From positions 1 to 24,394 of IMG/VR virus record IMGVR_UViG_3300022198_001487: DNA of 24,394 bases. One strand, written 5' to 3'. The position numbers and the translations under genes were made by a program. Below the pieces are notes generated by a model that ran no database searches, was not told the DNA's origin, and was given only the letters and a program-made list of their open reading frames with translations. This document shows, one piece after another, positions 13,658-20,239 of this stretch (positions within the stretch are counted from its first letter, which is position 1; the number at the start of each line of letters is the position of its first letter). Origin of the DNA: a virus.

Positions 13658-15362
13658 TCGCTGGAGTATCTGTGTCTGGAGTTAATGGTGATTCAGCACC
13701 GGCATCTGCGGCATCACCTGCTGGCTCATCTGTAGGACCTTCTAGATCAGAAGCTGGCATTGGAGCCGCGCCTACATCTGATAATCCTGCACCTCCGGCT
13801 ACATCATCACCTTGTGCTGGTGGTTGTGTACTATTAGCATTTTCTTCTGCCCATAGTTTTTCATTTCGATAAATTTCACCTTCATCAAGTCCAAGATAAC
13901 GTGACATAGCAAAACGTTTTGAAATAAATGGAATCTGTTGTAGTTGTGTAAAGATACTAACCTGTTGATTGTCGATTTCAATTTGTCTGTATTTGCCAAA
14001 GTTTTGTGGCTCATTAAATTGTATTTCAAATGAACCAGAATCAATTTCAATACCTCTGTGCTTTAAGAACATTTTGAATTCTTTGTCAAGTGTAGGCATA
14101 ACCATTGACTGTAAACGTTGACAAAATTTTGTAAAACGGAATTCTTGAATATATGCTGTACCAACTCTACCATCAGTGAATGCTGAACCTGGATCATCTG
14201 GTGTTGATGGCAAATAACTTGATGGAATTCTTAAACCTTTCATTAGCTTATTATTAAAGTATTTTAAGTCATCAATTTCACCTAGGTTTTGACCACCTGG
14301 TAGTGTTTCAACTTTAGAACCTCTACCTTCAGCCGTTTGTGCAAAGAAATAATCTTCAATCTGTGATAATGGATTGTAAGCGGCATCCATAATGTTTGCT
14401 CCACCGCCTGTTTTGTTTGGAATACGTTTTTGATGAATTTCATTTTTAACACGTTCAATAAATGCCATCGCTTTATTGGTTGGCATGTTACCTACGTCAA
14501 TGTAAAACACTCTACGTTCTGGTGCTCTTTGAACTCTATAAATGATAATTGCATCTTCTAGTAATTCTTTTTGTTTGTACACTTTGAATATTGCTTCTAA
14601 CACCGAAGTACCAAAAGGCCAAAATCTATCCATGCCTTCTGATAATGAAATGTGTGCAATGTGTGAAGCATCAACAGGTGTTGTCATCACTTCTAAATTA
14701 AATCTACCTGCTTGTGAACTTGTTGTTGCTGTGGTAATACCTCTGTATTTTGCATCAGTGGCAAAAGGCATGTTACCGCTTTGGTATGCTGTTGGAGCCG
14801 TGTATTGGTATTGACTCATTGTGGTTAAATTTAAATTTTGTAAATTTAAATCCAAGTCTCTGATAAAATATGCTTCTGGCTTTTTACCTTTGCCTTCGTT
14901 AACAACAATCTTTTCAATCTTTGCATGATCAACCCATAACAACTTGTAGGTTTCTGGATCTCTAACAAATACCTGATCACCATACTTGATTACATTTCTA
15001 AAAAGTTTAAAACATCTCTTGTCCCAATCATTAACATTGGACCATTGTTTGATTGCTTGATCTAAAATTTCTGTTTCTGTATCAGTTGGTTTGTCTTTGT
15101 AAAAAATTCTAAACGGAACACCTGTCTTTGGATCGTTTTGAGTTGAAAATTCTGCAATGGTATCAAGTGCCGCGTTTATCTCTGTGTCAAGATCCATTTG
15201 ATCATATTGATAATAACGCTCAATACGATTTGGCTGACCTGCATATACTTCTGGTAACCATGAGCTGTATTTTGATTGTGATGATTGTCCGTATGAACTG
15301 CCCACAGGACTTTGCTGTCCTAGTTTAGTTTCATATGTAGTAAAGTGTTTTTTCCAACTCAT
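13653..15362 (-). CDS. gp20: Portal vertex protein, T4 gp20-like
   Basis: This 569-residue protein has marine T4-type portal sequence blocks: SSWLPEVYAGQPNRIERYYQYDQMD, EINAALDTIAEFSTQND, WDKRCFKLFRNVIKYGDQVFVRDPE, HISLSEGMDRFWPFGTSVLE, LLEDAIIIYRVQRAPERRVFYIDVGNMP, NIMDAAYNPLSQIEDYFF, and ETLPGGQNLGEIDDLKYFNNKL. The dodecameric portal starts head assembly and passes DNA. The C-terminal 70 residues are a Gly/Ala/Pro/Asp-rich low-complexity tail. T4 gp20 is 524 aa. AAAGG lies upstream of the ATG, and a late promoter is at 15389-15396. Confidence 0.95.
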   Translation of the reverse strand: MSWKKHFTTYETKLGQQSPVGSSYGQSSQSKYSSWLPEVYAGQPNRIERYYQYDQMDLDTEINAALDTIAEFSTQNDPKTGVPFRIFYKDKPTDTETEILDQAIKQWSNVNDWDKRCFKLFRNVIKYGDQVFVRDPETYKLLWVDHAKIEKIVVNEGKGKKPEAYFIRDLDLNLQNLNLTTMSQYQYTAPTAYQSGNMPFATDAKYRGITTATTSSQAGRFNLEVMTTPVDASHIAHISLSEGMDRFWPFGTSVLEAIFKVYKQKELLEDAIIIYRVQRAPERRVFYIDVGNMPTNKAMAFIERVKNEIHQKRIPNKTGGGANIMDAAYNPLSQIEDYFFAQTAEGRGSKVETLPGGQNLGEIDDLKYFNNKLMKGLRIPSSYLPSTPDDPGSAFTDGRVGTAYIQEFRFTKFCQRLQSMVMPTLDKEFKMFLKHRGIEIDSGSFEIQFNEPQNFGKYRQIEIDNQQVSIFTQLQQIPFISKRFAMSRYLGLDEGEIYRNEKLWAEENANSTQPPAQGDDVAGGAGLSDVGAAPMPASDLEGPTDEPAGDAADAGAESPLTPDTDTPAT

Positions 15363-15388
15363 TGTGTGTACGTACCTTTATATGCTAG

Positions 15389-15396
15389 TATTTATG
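15389..15396 (-). promoter_or_regulatory. Late-type promoter for gp20
   Basis: Minus-strand CATAAATA lies 27 nt upstream of the gp20 ATG at 15362, in the 83-nt gap after the tape-measure-like gene. Confidence 0.55.
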
Positions 15397-15445
15397 TAAT
15401 TATATAGTATTTTAAATTTTAATGCAACCACTATGTTTTGGCCTA

Positions 15446-17764
15446 TTATAGTTTTTCTAAAGCCGCTACTTGTTTTTTCATTGTCTCAAGTTGCTGTTGT
15501 TGTAGAGAAATTGTTGTTTCATAAAATGCTGTTTCTGGAGAAGAATTTGGATCGCTTGATCCTCCCATTGGAAGATACTGTTTCATAATACGCATTCTAG
15601 CATCATTTAAAACTGATGGGTCTGTGTTTGCTACTCCATTGGCTTTTTCTTCTTCATTTTCTTTATTACCTAGATCATCAATTTTAGCTTTTTCTATCAA
15701 TTTACCAGCTTCTAACGATGCTTTGTAATCGTATTCACTAAAATATTTTTCAAATTCGCTACGATTTCCTTCCATTAATTTAGCCATAGCATCTTGATTT
15801 TTTTTGTTATTCTCATCAAGTGTACTAACTAAGTTTTTTAATGTTGTGTCTAACTGTGTAAGTTCGTCAGTGTACTCTGCAATTTTACTGTCATCACGAT
15901 ATTTTGCATTGCTTTCATACCATGCGGCGCCGCCGGCTGGCATAACTGCTTTGTTTTGTTCTCTTTCAAGTTTGCTTTGAAGTCTTTCTCTTCGAGCTTG
16001 TAAATCTGTAATCTCTTGACCGCCATATACATTTCCTTGTCTTGCTTCTTTTTCAATTGCTTTATATGGATTTAAGAAATCCTCGTTGAATCTTTCATTT
16101 CTAGATGTACCAATAAATGGTATATCCATTGATATCATTTCCCAGCCGGCTACAATTGCTCTTGTAATTGCATCACCTAGTGCTGAAAAAATTGGTCCAA
16201 GTGCTTTTGCAATAAAGTCTCCAATACTTGTTGCTTGGGTAAGATCACCCATCCAGTTGCCTAACCATGTGCCTATTTTATCAGCAAAACCCAAAACCCA
16301 ATCTGCTAATTTTTGTGCATTCTCTGTAAGCATAGTCATTGTTTTTTCAATTGCTTTTAGTAATTTGTCATTGCCAAATAATCTTGTAAAGAATGTGTTA
16401 AATACCATTTTAAATTTTTGTGTTGCACGTTCAAAATTAATAAAAGCAACTGACAGTTGATCAATTTTTGATTCTTGTCTTAGTTTTTGAAGATCTTTGT
16501 ATATTTCTATTTTACCATCTTCTTCTAACTGTTGAATTTTATTAATTAATGCAATTTGTTGTCCAGCCGCCGCCGCATATTCTGTGTTAGAACGTTCAAT
16601 AATTCCTAGTCTTTCTCGTTCAGCTTTACTAGTGTTAGCAATTTCATCAATTAAATTTGCAGTGGCTTCTGCCGCTTCTTGATCACTCATGCTTTCTAAA
16701 TTGTTTATAATACCATCTAATGAATTATACAATCTCTTGTTAACTGCTAGTAATGATCTACCTGCTTCTGTAAAGAACAATCCTCCTCGTCCATATGCCT
16801 GTGTAAATGTTGTAGCAAGTTGATCACCAAACTGTGTTCCTAGTCCAGCAAACATACCTGCAACTGTTTGTGTTGCGGCTATCAATGTACGCTGTACTGT
16901 TGCTGGTAATGTATTCATTCTATTAGTAAATGCGTCTATCGATGTTGCTGATTTTATCACTGCATCAATTTGATCTCTACTTACATTTGAAAGTTGAGTA
17001 AACGCTGTAATATTTTTTAAATAGTTCGAAGCCATTTCTTCTAAATATTCGTTATTTTCGTTTGAAAGAATACCAGCATCTTTTAGTTGTTCAATATAAC
17101 TTCCGGTATATTCTGTTAGTTCTGACAAACTCATGCCTAACAAACCTTGACTTTGTAAATTATCCCTAATTGATTTGTTTAGCTCAGAAAAATTTCGAGT
17201 TCCTAAAATTCCAACTGATGTTGCATACTTGCCAAGAATTTCTGTATATTGATCTATACCCATTTCAGCCGCCACTGCCGCCTTTGCTAATCCCATTGCT
17301 CCCTGTTCAAATCTAAAACCCATTGAGAACATTTGTCTATAAGCATCTGAAAACTGTTTTAATCTTCCAATTACTGCTCCAATTGCCATTGCAAAGCCGC
17401 CTACAGCCGCACCTATAAATCCTAATTTCATAGCAAATCTTCCCATTATTAGGTTAACTGATTTGAAAGGAGTTTTTAAATTTTTATCAACTAAACTTTT
17501 AGTATAATTTCCACTTTTTTCACGTAACGACTTAACAAGATTTTTCGAATTTTGACTTTGTGCTTTCATGCTTTCTTCAAATCTTTGAGTAAGTGTTTTT
17601 ATTGATTTAGTTTGAGTTTGTTGTTCTTTTAAATCTTTTTCGTCGGATTTTTTAGAACCTTCTAATGCTTTAAGAATTTTGTTTTGAGTGGCTTCGGTAG
17701 CCCATTCTGGTATATCGCTACCAAAATTTATTTTATCTATAGTGATTCTATCGCCGTCAGCCAT
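15446..17764 (-). CDS. Probable tail tape-measure protein
   Basis: This 772-residue protein begins with a charged helical region (residues 28-90, Lys/Gln/Glu rich), followed by a Gly/Ala-rich hydrophobic segment at about 105-133 (LGFIGAAVGGFAMAIGAVIG). Then comes a long helical body with Ala/Gly-rich stretches, a second amphipathic hydrophobic region near IGTWLGNWMGDLTQATS and IAKALGPIFSALGDAITRAI, and a coiled-coil C-terminus ending SLQQQQLETMKKQVAALEKL. This architecture fits a tape measure (T4 gp29 is 590 aa). It faces the gp26/gp51 chaperone genes across a shared promoter, and tail chaperones normally neighbour the tape measure gene. It could instead be another large tail or hub protein. 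Confidence 0.6.
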   Translation of the reverse strand: MADGDRITIDKINFGSDIPEWATEATQNKILKALEGSKKSDEKDLKEQQTQTKSIKTLTQRFEESMKAQSQNSKNLVKSLREKSGNYTKSLVDKNLKTPFKSVNLIMGRFAMKLGFIGAAVGGFAMAIGAVIGRLKQFSDAYRQMFSMGFRFEQGAMGLAKAAVAAEMGIDQYTEILGKYATSVGILGTRNFSELNKSIRDNLQSQGLLGMSLSELTEYTGSYIEQLKDAGILSNENNEYLEEMASNYLKNITAFTQLSNVSRDQIDAVIKSATSIDAFTNRMNTLPATVQRTLIAATQTVAGMFAGLGTQFGDQLATTFTQAYGRGGLFFTEAGRSLLAVNKRLYNSLDGIINNLESMSDQEAAEATANLIDEIANTSKAERERLGIIERSNTEYAAAAGQQIALINKIQQLEEDGKIEIYKDLQKLRQESKIDQLSVAFINFERATQKFKMVFNTFFTRLFGNDKLLKAIEKTMTMLTENAQKLADWVLGFADKIGTWLGNWMGDLTQATSIGDFIAKALGPIFSALGDAITRAIVAGWEMISMDIPFIGTSRNERFNEDFLNPYKAIEKEARQGNVYGGQEITDLQARRERLQSKLEREQNKAVMPAGGAAWYESNAKYRDDSKIAEYTDELTQLDTTLKNLVSTLDENNKKNQDAMAKLMEGNRSEFEKYFSEYDYKASLEAGKLIEKAKIDDLGNKENEEEKANGVANTDPSVLNDARMRIMKQYLPMGGSSDPNSSPETAFYETTISLQQQQLETMKKQVAALEKL

Positions 17765-17810
17765 TTTTCATTAAATACCCATATAATTAAGTAGATAAGT
17801 ACTACTATTA

Positions 17811-17824
17811 CATAAATATTTATC
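17811..17824. promoter_or_regulatory. Palindromic bidirectional late promoter
   Basis: The 12-bp perfect palindrome ATAAATATTTAT (17812-17823) contains CATAAATA on the plus strand (17811-17818, 45 nt before the gp26 ATG) and GATAAATA on the minus strand (17817-17824, 53 nt before the tape-measure-like ATG at 17764). The two late octamers overlap by two bases. Confidence 0.65.
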
Positions 17825-17862
17825 GTATTAGTTATCTACGTATATAATAGGAAAGAAAAAAC

Positions 17863-18705
17863 ATGAGCGAAAGCAAACTAGCAAAATACTACAGAGCACC
17901 AAAACTGTATGTTCGTATACCAAGTCAGGGTGCATTTAATCCTGATATAGAGCAGTCTATGAGTGAAGAACTTGCTGTTATGGCAATGACTGGGCGTGAC
18001 GAAACTATGATCAAAAACCCAGATGCGTTGTTAAACGGAGAAGCAATTACATCAGTTATCAAAAGTTGTGTTCCAGGAATCAAAGATCCAAAGGATATTC
18101 CAATCACAGATGTTGATACTCTTTTAATTGCTATTAAAATTGCAACCAACGGTGAAGAACACGAAGTAAGTGCTAAATGTCCAAAATGTAAAACAGAAAC
18201 TAGAGGTGTAGTAAATTTAAGAAACGTACTACCTACTGTAAAATTATTGGAATCAGAATACCCAATCAAATTAGATACCGGTGTAACCGTTTATATTAAA
18301 CCTTATACCTATGCTATGCAAACCGAAGCGGCGTTGGCGGCATTTGACGAAACAAAAACATTGCAAAACTTAACTAAAGAAAAAGAAATAAATTCTGAAA
18401 GTATGGCAATATATAATAAAAGTTTTAGAAGAATGGCAGAAATGAGTGTTTCATTACTAGCAAGAAGTATTGTAAAAGTTGTTACTCCGGAAGGCGATGA
18501 AGTTTCTGATCCAAATGAAATTTTTGCATTTATTCAAAACATTGACTCTACTGCGGCAAAAACAATCGATGACACTTTAGCAAAAATCAATTCAATTGAT
18601 ATAGACAAAAGAATTGAAATGACTTGTGAAAATGAAAACTGTAAAAATGTTTGGAGCACTGAAGTAGAATATAATGCGGCAGATTTTTTCGGAATTGGCT
18701 CTTAA
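17863..18705 (+). CDS. gp26: Baseplate hub / tail assembly chaperone, gp26-like
   Basis: This 280-residue protein matches the T4 gp26-type hub-assembly family of marine myoviruses: KLYVRIPSQGAF, ITSVIKSCVPGIKDPKDIPITDVDTLLIAIKIATNGEEHEV, then a four-Cys zinc-ribbon-like pair, CPKCKTE near residue 106 and CENENCKNVW near 263, and TGVTVYIKPYTYAM. It has an AGGAAAG ribosome-binding site before the ATG. Its last codons carry a slippery heptamer and stem-loop, so a fraction of ribosomes should read on into the gp51-like frame. The zero-frame end is DFFGIGS. Confidence 0.8.
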   Translation: MSESKLAKYYRAPKLYVRIPSQGAFNPDIEQSMSEELAVMAMTGRDETMIKNPDALLNGEAITSVIKSCVPGIKDPKDIPITDVDTLLIAIKIATNGEEHEVSAKCPKCKTETRGVVNLRNVLPTVKLLESEYPIKLDTGVTVYIKPYTYAMQTEAALAAFDETKTLQNLTKEKEINSESMAIYNKSFRRMAEMSVSLLARSIVKVVTPEGDEVSDPNEIFAFIQNIDSTAAKTIDDTLAKINSIDIDKRIEMTCENENCKNVWSTEVEYNAADFFGIGS

Positions 18706-18716
18706 AGGCTGAGCCA
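18684..18716 (+). promoter_or_regulatory. Programmed -1 ribosomal frameshift signal
   Basis: The slippery heptamer T TTT TTC (18684-18690) is in the correct phase: zero-frame codons are GAT TTT TTC. After a 5-nt spacer (18691-18695) comes a 6-bp stem TGGCTC / GAGCCA (18696-18701 with 18711-18716) with a 9-nt loop that contains the zero-frame stop codon. Phase, spacing and downstream structure all fit the X XXY YYZ class known from lambda-type tail chaperone genes. Confidence 0.8.
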
Positions 18717-18920
18717 CAAGAAATAAATGTCTACTTTGAACAATTAGAAAAAGAAAGAAACTCAATCAAACAACAGATAACCGAAATCTGTTGGTACATG
18801 CGTGGTTCCATATCTTGGGAAGAAGCATGGAGTTTGAGTGATGTTGACCGTAATGACTTAACTAAATTTATTGGTGAAAACGCCGAACGATTTAAAAAGG
18901 CCGGTCAAATAGTTGTTTAG
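18684..18920 (+). CDS. gp51: gp51-like domain reached by -1 frameshift from gp26
   Basis: In the -1 frame relative to gp26 the reading frame is open to TAG at 18918-18920. After a slip at 18684-18690 it adds 76 residues after F276 (RNWLLKAEPQEINVYFEQLEKE, then ITEICWYMRGSISWEEAWSL, then DVDRNDLTKFIGENAERFKK), for a predicted 352-residue gp26-gp51 fusion. The CWYMRGSISWEEAWSL core resembles T4 gp51-type and lambda-T-type tail-assembly chaperone domains. A TAA lies in this frame just upstream of the slip site, and no ATG, GTG or TTG occurs before the mid-domain ATG at 18798, so independent initiation would lose half of the domain. The stop overlaps the stop of the convergent nuclease gene. Confidence 0.8.
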   Translation, partial: FFRNWLLKAEPQEINVYFEQLEKERNSIKQQITEICWYMRGSISWEEAWSLSDVDRNDLTKFIGENAERFKKAGQIVV

Positions 18921-19414
18921 GTAGACTGCTGTTTAACAGCATCTGAATTTAATTGCCAAAAATCTTTATATTCAATATAATGAAATTGTTTATAATCTTT
19001 AGTTTGTTTTAAATTGTTCCATTGAGTTGGATCCCATAATACAAATTCACCTTGTCTAGAAATTTTAACACACAATAACCATTTGTCATTTGCTTCACAT
19101 GACTCTTGTGCTTGTTGAATAAAACTATCTAATTGTTTTACTTCTTTACCAAGTGCAAGATTATGCCACTGTAGTTCGCCATAATTTTTTGCTTCAATAA
19201 CCAACAATGGAAATGTATCAGGTGGAATAATATCACCTTTGAATCCTCTGGTTTGATTTTCAGAAAGTGTTTCTGTTCTAGAAATATTTTTACCGCCAAT
19301 ATAAGCACCACTATAAGGAACCCGGGTAAAAGACTCGTTGTATAATTCACTTAAAAAGTTAGCTACTTCTCTTTCGTAGGTTTTGCCTTTGTTTTTAGAT
19401 TTTGCACCACTCAC
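18917..19414 (-). CDS. PD-(D/E)XK-fold nuclease, Holliday-junction-resolvase-like
   Basis: This 165-residue protein is rich in Lys at the N-terminus (SKNKGKTYEREVANFLSEL). The candidate active-site set is Glu14 in the first helix, Asp61 in FKGDIIPP, and Glu74-x-Lys76 in LLVIEAKNYGE. This is the PD-(D/E)XK order of archaeal Hjc-type resolvases and related phage endonucleases, and the length (100-170 aa) fits. It may cut branched DNA in recombination or packaging; this is inferred. The start is GTG at 19414, overlapping the TGA of the upstream gene (GTGA) with AGGA 9 nt before it, so translation is probably coupled. Confidence 0.75.
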   Translation of the reverse strand: MSGAKSKNKGKTYEREVANFLSELYNESFTRVPYSGAYIGGKNISRTETLSENQTRGFKGDIIPPDTFPLLVIEAKNYGELQWHNLALGKEVKQLDSFIQQAQESCEANDKWLLCVKISRQGEFVLWDPTQWNNLKQTKDYKQFHYIEYKDFWQLNSDAVKQQST

Positions 19415-19704
19415 TCGTTTGATTCCTCTTCTGTTTTGTTAACTAAATTTGAAGGTTTGTCTATTGGTAACCCTGCTCTGTCAAACCAACGACCATCTGC
19501 TGTTTCATATACATGTGAAAAAAAGTTACTTCCGCTAATGCCTTTTACACTTATTCTACGTTTGTTTATAGCACCTTCATATAGTTTGCCGTCCTTTTGA
19601 ATTAATCTAAGAGTATGATCTGCACCGTATATCCTATCTATAAAGATAGGTTCCCCTTTTTCATCTTCGCCTCTTATATTAGATACCATTGTAAAGTCTT
19701 TCAT
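19411..19704 (-). CDS. Small unknown protein, probable leaderless start
   Basis: This is a 97-residue protein from ATG at 19704 (MKDFTMVSNIRGEDEKGEPI). The frame extends 22 codons further upstream to 19770, but that part contains the -35 and -10 boxes of a strong promoter whose predicted +1 falls on this ATG, so the longer form is unlikely. A further ATG at 19689 is an alternative. The protein is polar, with a beta-rich look (DHTLRLIQKDGKLYEGAINKRRISV) and no motif I recognise. It is followed by the nuclease gene through a GTGA overlap, and the two probably form an early operon. Confidence 0.65.
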   Translation of the reverse strand: MKDFTMVSNIRGEDEKGEPIFIDRIYGADHTLRLIQKDGKLYEGAINKRRISVKGISGSNFFSHVYETADGRWFDRAGLPIDKPSNLVNKTEEESNE

Positions 19705-19710
19705 TGTTCT

Positions 19711-19739
19711 AGTATATAACCAAATAAAAAAATAGTCAA
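19711..19739 (-). promoter_or_regulatory. Sigma70-type early promoter, minus strand
   Basis: Minus-strand TTGACT (19739-19734), a 17-bp spacer and TATACT (19716-19711). The predicted +1 is at about 19704, the ATG of the small unknown gene. It stands back to back with the plus-strand promoter at 19755-19784. Confidence 0.7.
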
Positions 19740-19754
19740 GTTTAATAATTCTGG

Positions 19755-19784
19755 TTGACTTTTTACCCAATTTAATCGTATACT
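19755..19784 (+). promoter_or_regulatory. Sigma70-type promoter for the candidate structured RNA
   Basis: TTGACT (19755-19760), an 18-bp spacer and TATACT (19779-19784), with a predicted +1 near 19791. Its boxes are identical to those of the divergent promoter 15 bp away. No protein-coding frame of useful length lies downstream on this strand. Confidence 0.65.
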
Positions 19785-19794
19785 TTAATTATTA

Positions 19795-19929
19795 AGGCTA
19801 ATATCTACAAAAACAATAACTCTTTTTAGGCTAACATAGGCAATATAGCAACACAACTGATAGAAATATCCTAGAAATGCGCCGTTAAACGGTGGTGAAT
19901 CTAGAGTTGCGAAACTTAGGCTAATATCT
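19795..19929 (+). repeat. Repeated AGGCTAATATCT boxes in the RNA region
   Basis: The 12-mer AGGCTAATATCT occurs exactly at 19795-19806 and 19918-19929, and a related box, AGGCTAACAT, occurs near 19828. The spacing is about 123 bp between the exact copies. In an RNA they could be alternative pairing partners or protein-binding sites. Confidence 0.6.
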
Positions 19930-20191
19930 GCTAAATGATGGGGCCCTGTGAAAAAGATACAACCCCAACCATGTGTATAGTGCTAACTTATTTTATACAC
20001 ATTGGTTCCGTTGGATGAGACGCAGTTGATGGGAGTACCGGCCAACCGCTTCCGTAGGACTGTAAAGTTAGAATGGCGTGATCTCGTATGATGCGAAGTT
20101 ACCACTCACCCGTAACTGGGTGAGTCATGACTGATTCTGTATGATACGATACAAAGTGTTTTGGTAGTACCTTTTATAAAAGAATAAAAGA

Positions 20192-20238
20192 TATTGTTAA
20201 CGATAGTTAACAATAATACTAACTGACGTAGTCAGTTA
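20192..20238. terminator. Paired hairpins between the RNA region and the radical SAM gene
   Basis: The first is a 10-bp stem TATTGTTAAC/GTTAACAATA (20192-20201 with 20206-20215, loop GATA). The second is an 8-bp stem TAACTGAC/GTCAGTTA (20220-20227 with 20231-20238, loop GTA), ending one base before the radical SAM stop codon. They could end both the plus-strand RNA and the convergent minus-strand operon. U-tracts are short (CTTTT after each on one strand), so termination is inferred. Confidence 0.45.
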
Positions 20239-20239
20239 C

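Larger units (their letters stand above)
19791..20239 (+). ncRNA. Candidate structured noncoding RNA of about 450 nt
   Basis: No gene-sized reading frame exists here on either strand, in a genome that otherwise packs genes with almost no gaps. A strong promoter points into it. Stable helices are visible: nested CTAGA/TCTAG around CGCCGT/ACGGTG (19871-19904); TGGGG/CCCCA (19939-19943 with 19963-19967); AACC-ATGTGTATA with TATACACAT-t-GGTT (19967-19979 with 19994-20007); GTTGG/CCAAC (20010-20014 with 20042-20046); ACTCACCC/GGGTGAGT (20104-20111 with 20118-20125); and two strong hairpins at 20192-20238. The middle part has more G and C than the flanks. It does not show tRNA or tmRNA ends. The orientation is taken from the promoter. 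Class unknown. Confidence 0.5.

Noticed and set aside
18690-18690. Sequencing error splitting a single gp26-gp51 gene
   Set aside because: A single-base error in the six-T run could mimic a frame change, but the correctly phased slippery heptamer, spacer and stem-loop make a programmed shift more likely. Read-level checking is still the decisive test.
19705-19770. N-terminal 22-codon extension of the small unknown gene
   Set aside because: It contains the -35 and -10 boxes of a strong promoter and has no ribosome-binding site, so it is probably not translated.
20171-20182. Palindrome CTTTTATAAAAG
   Set aside because: It is AT-only apart from its ends and has no loop. Such sequences are common by chance in this composition.
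19791-20239. tmRNA, tRNA, RNase P or group I intron as identity of the RNA candidate
   Set aside because: There is no tRNA-like acceptor end with CCA, no T-loop, no convincing tag reading frame, and no split gene around it. The helices do not match a class I can recall.
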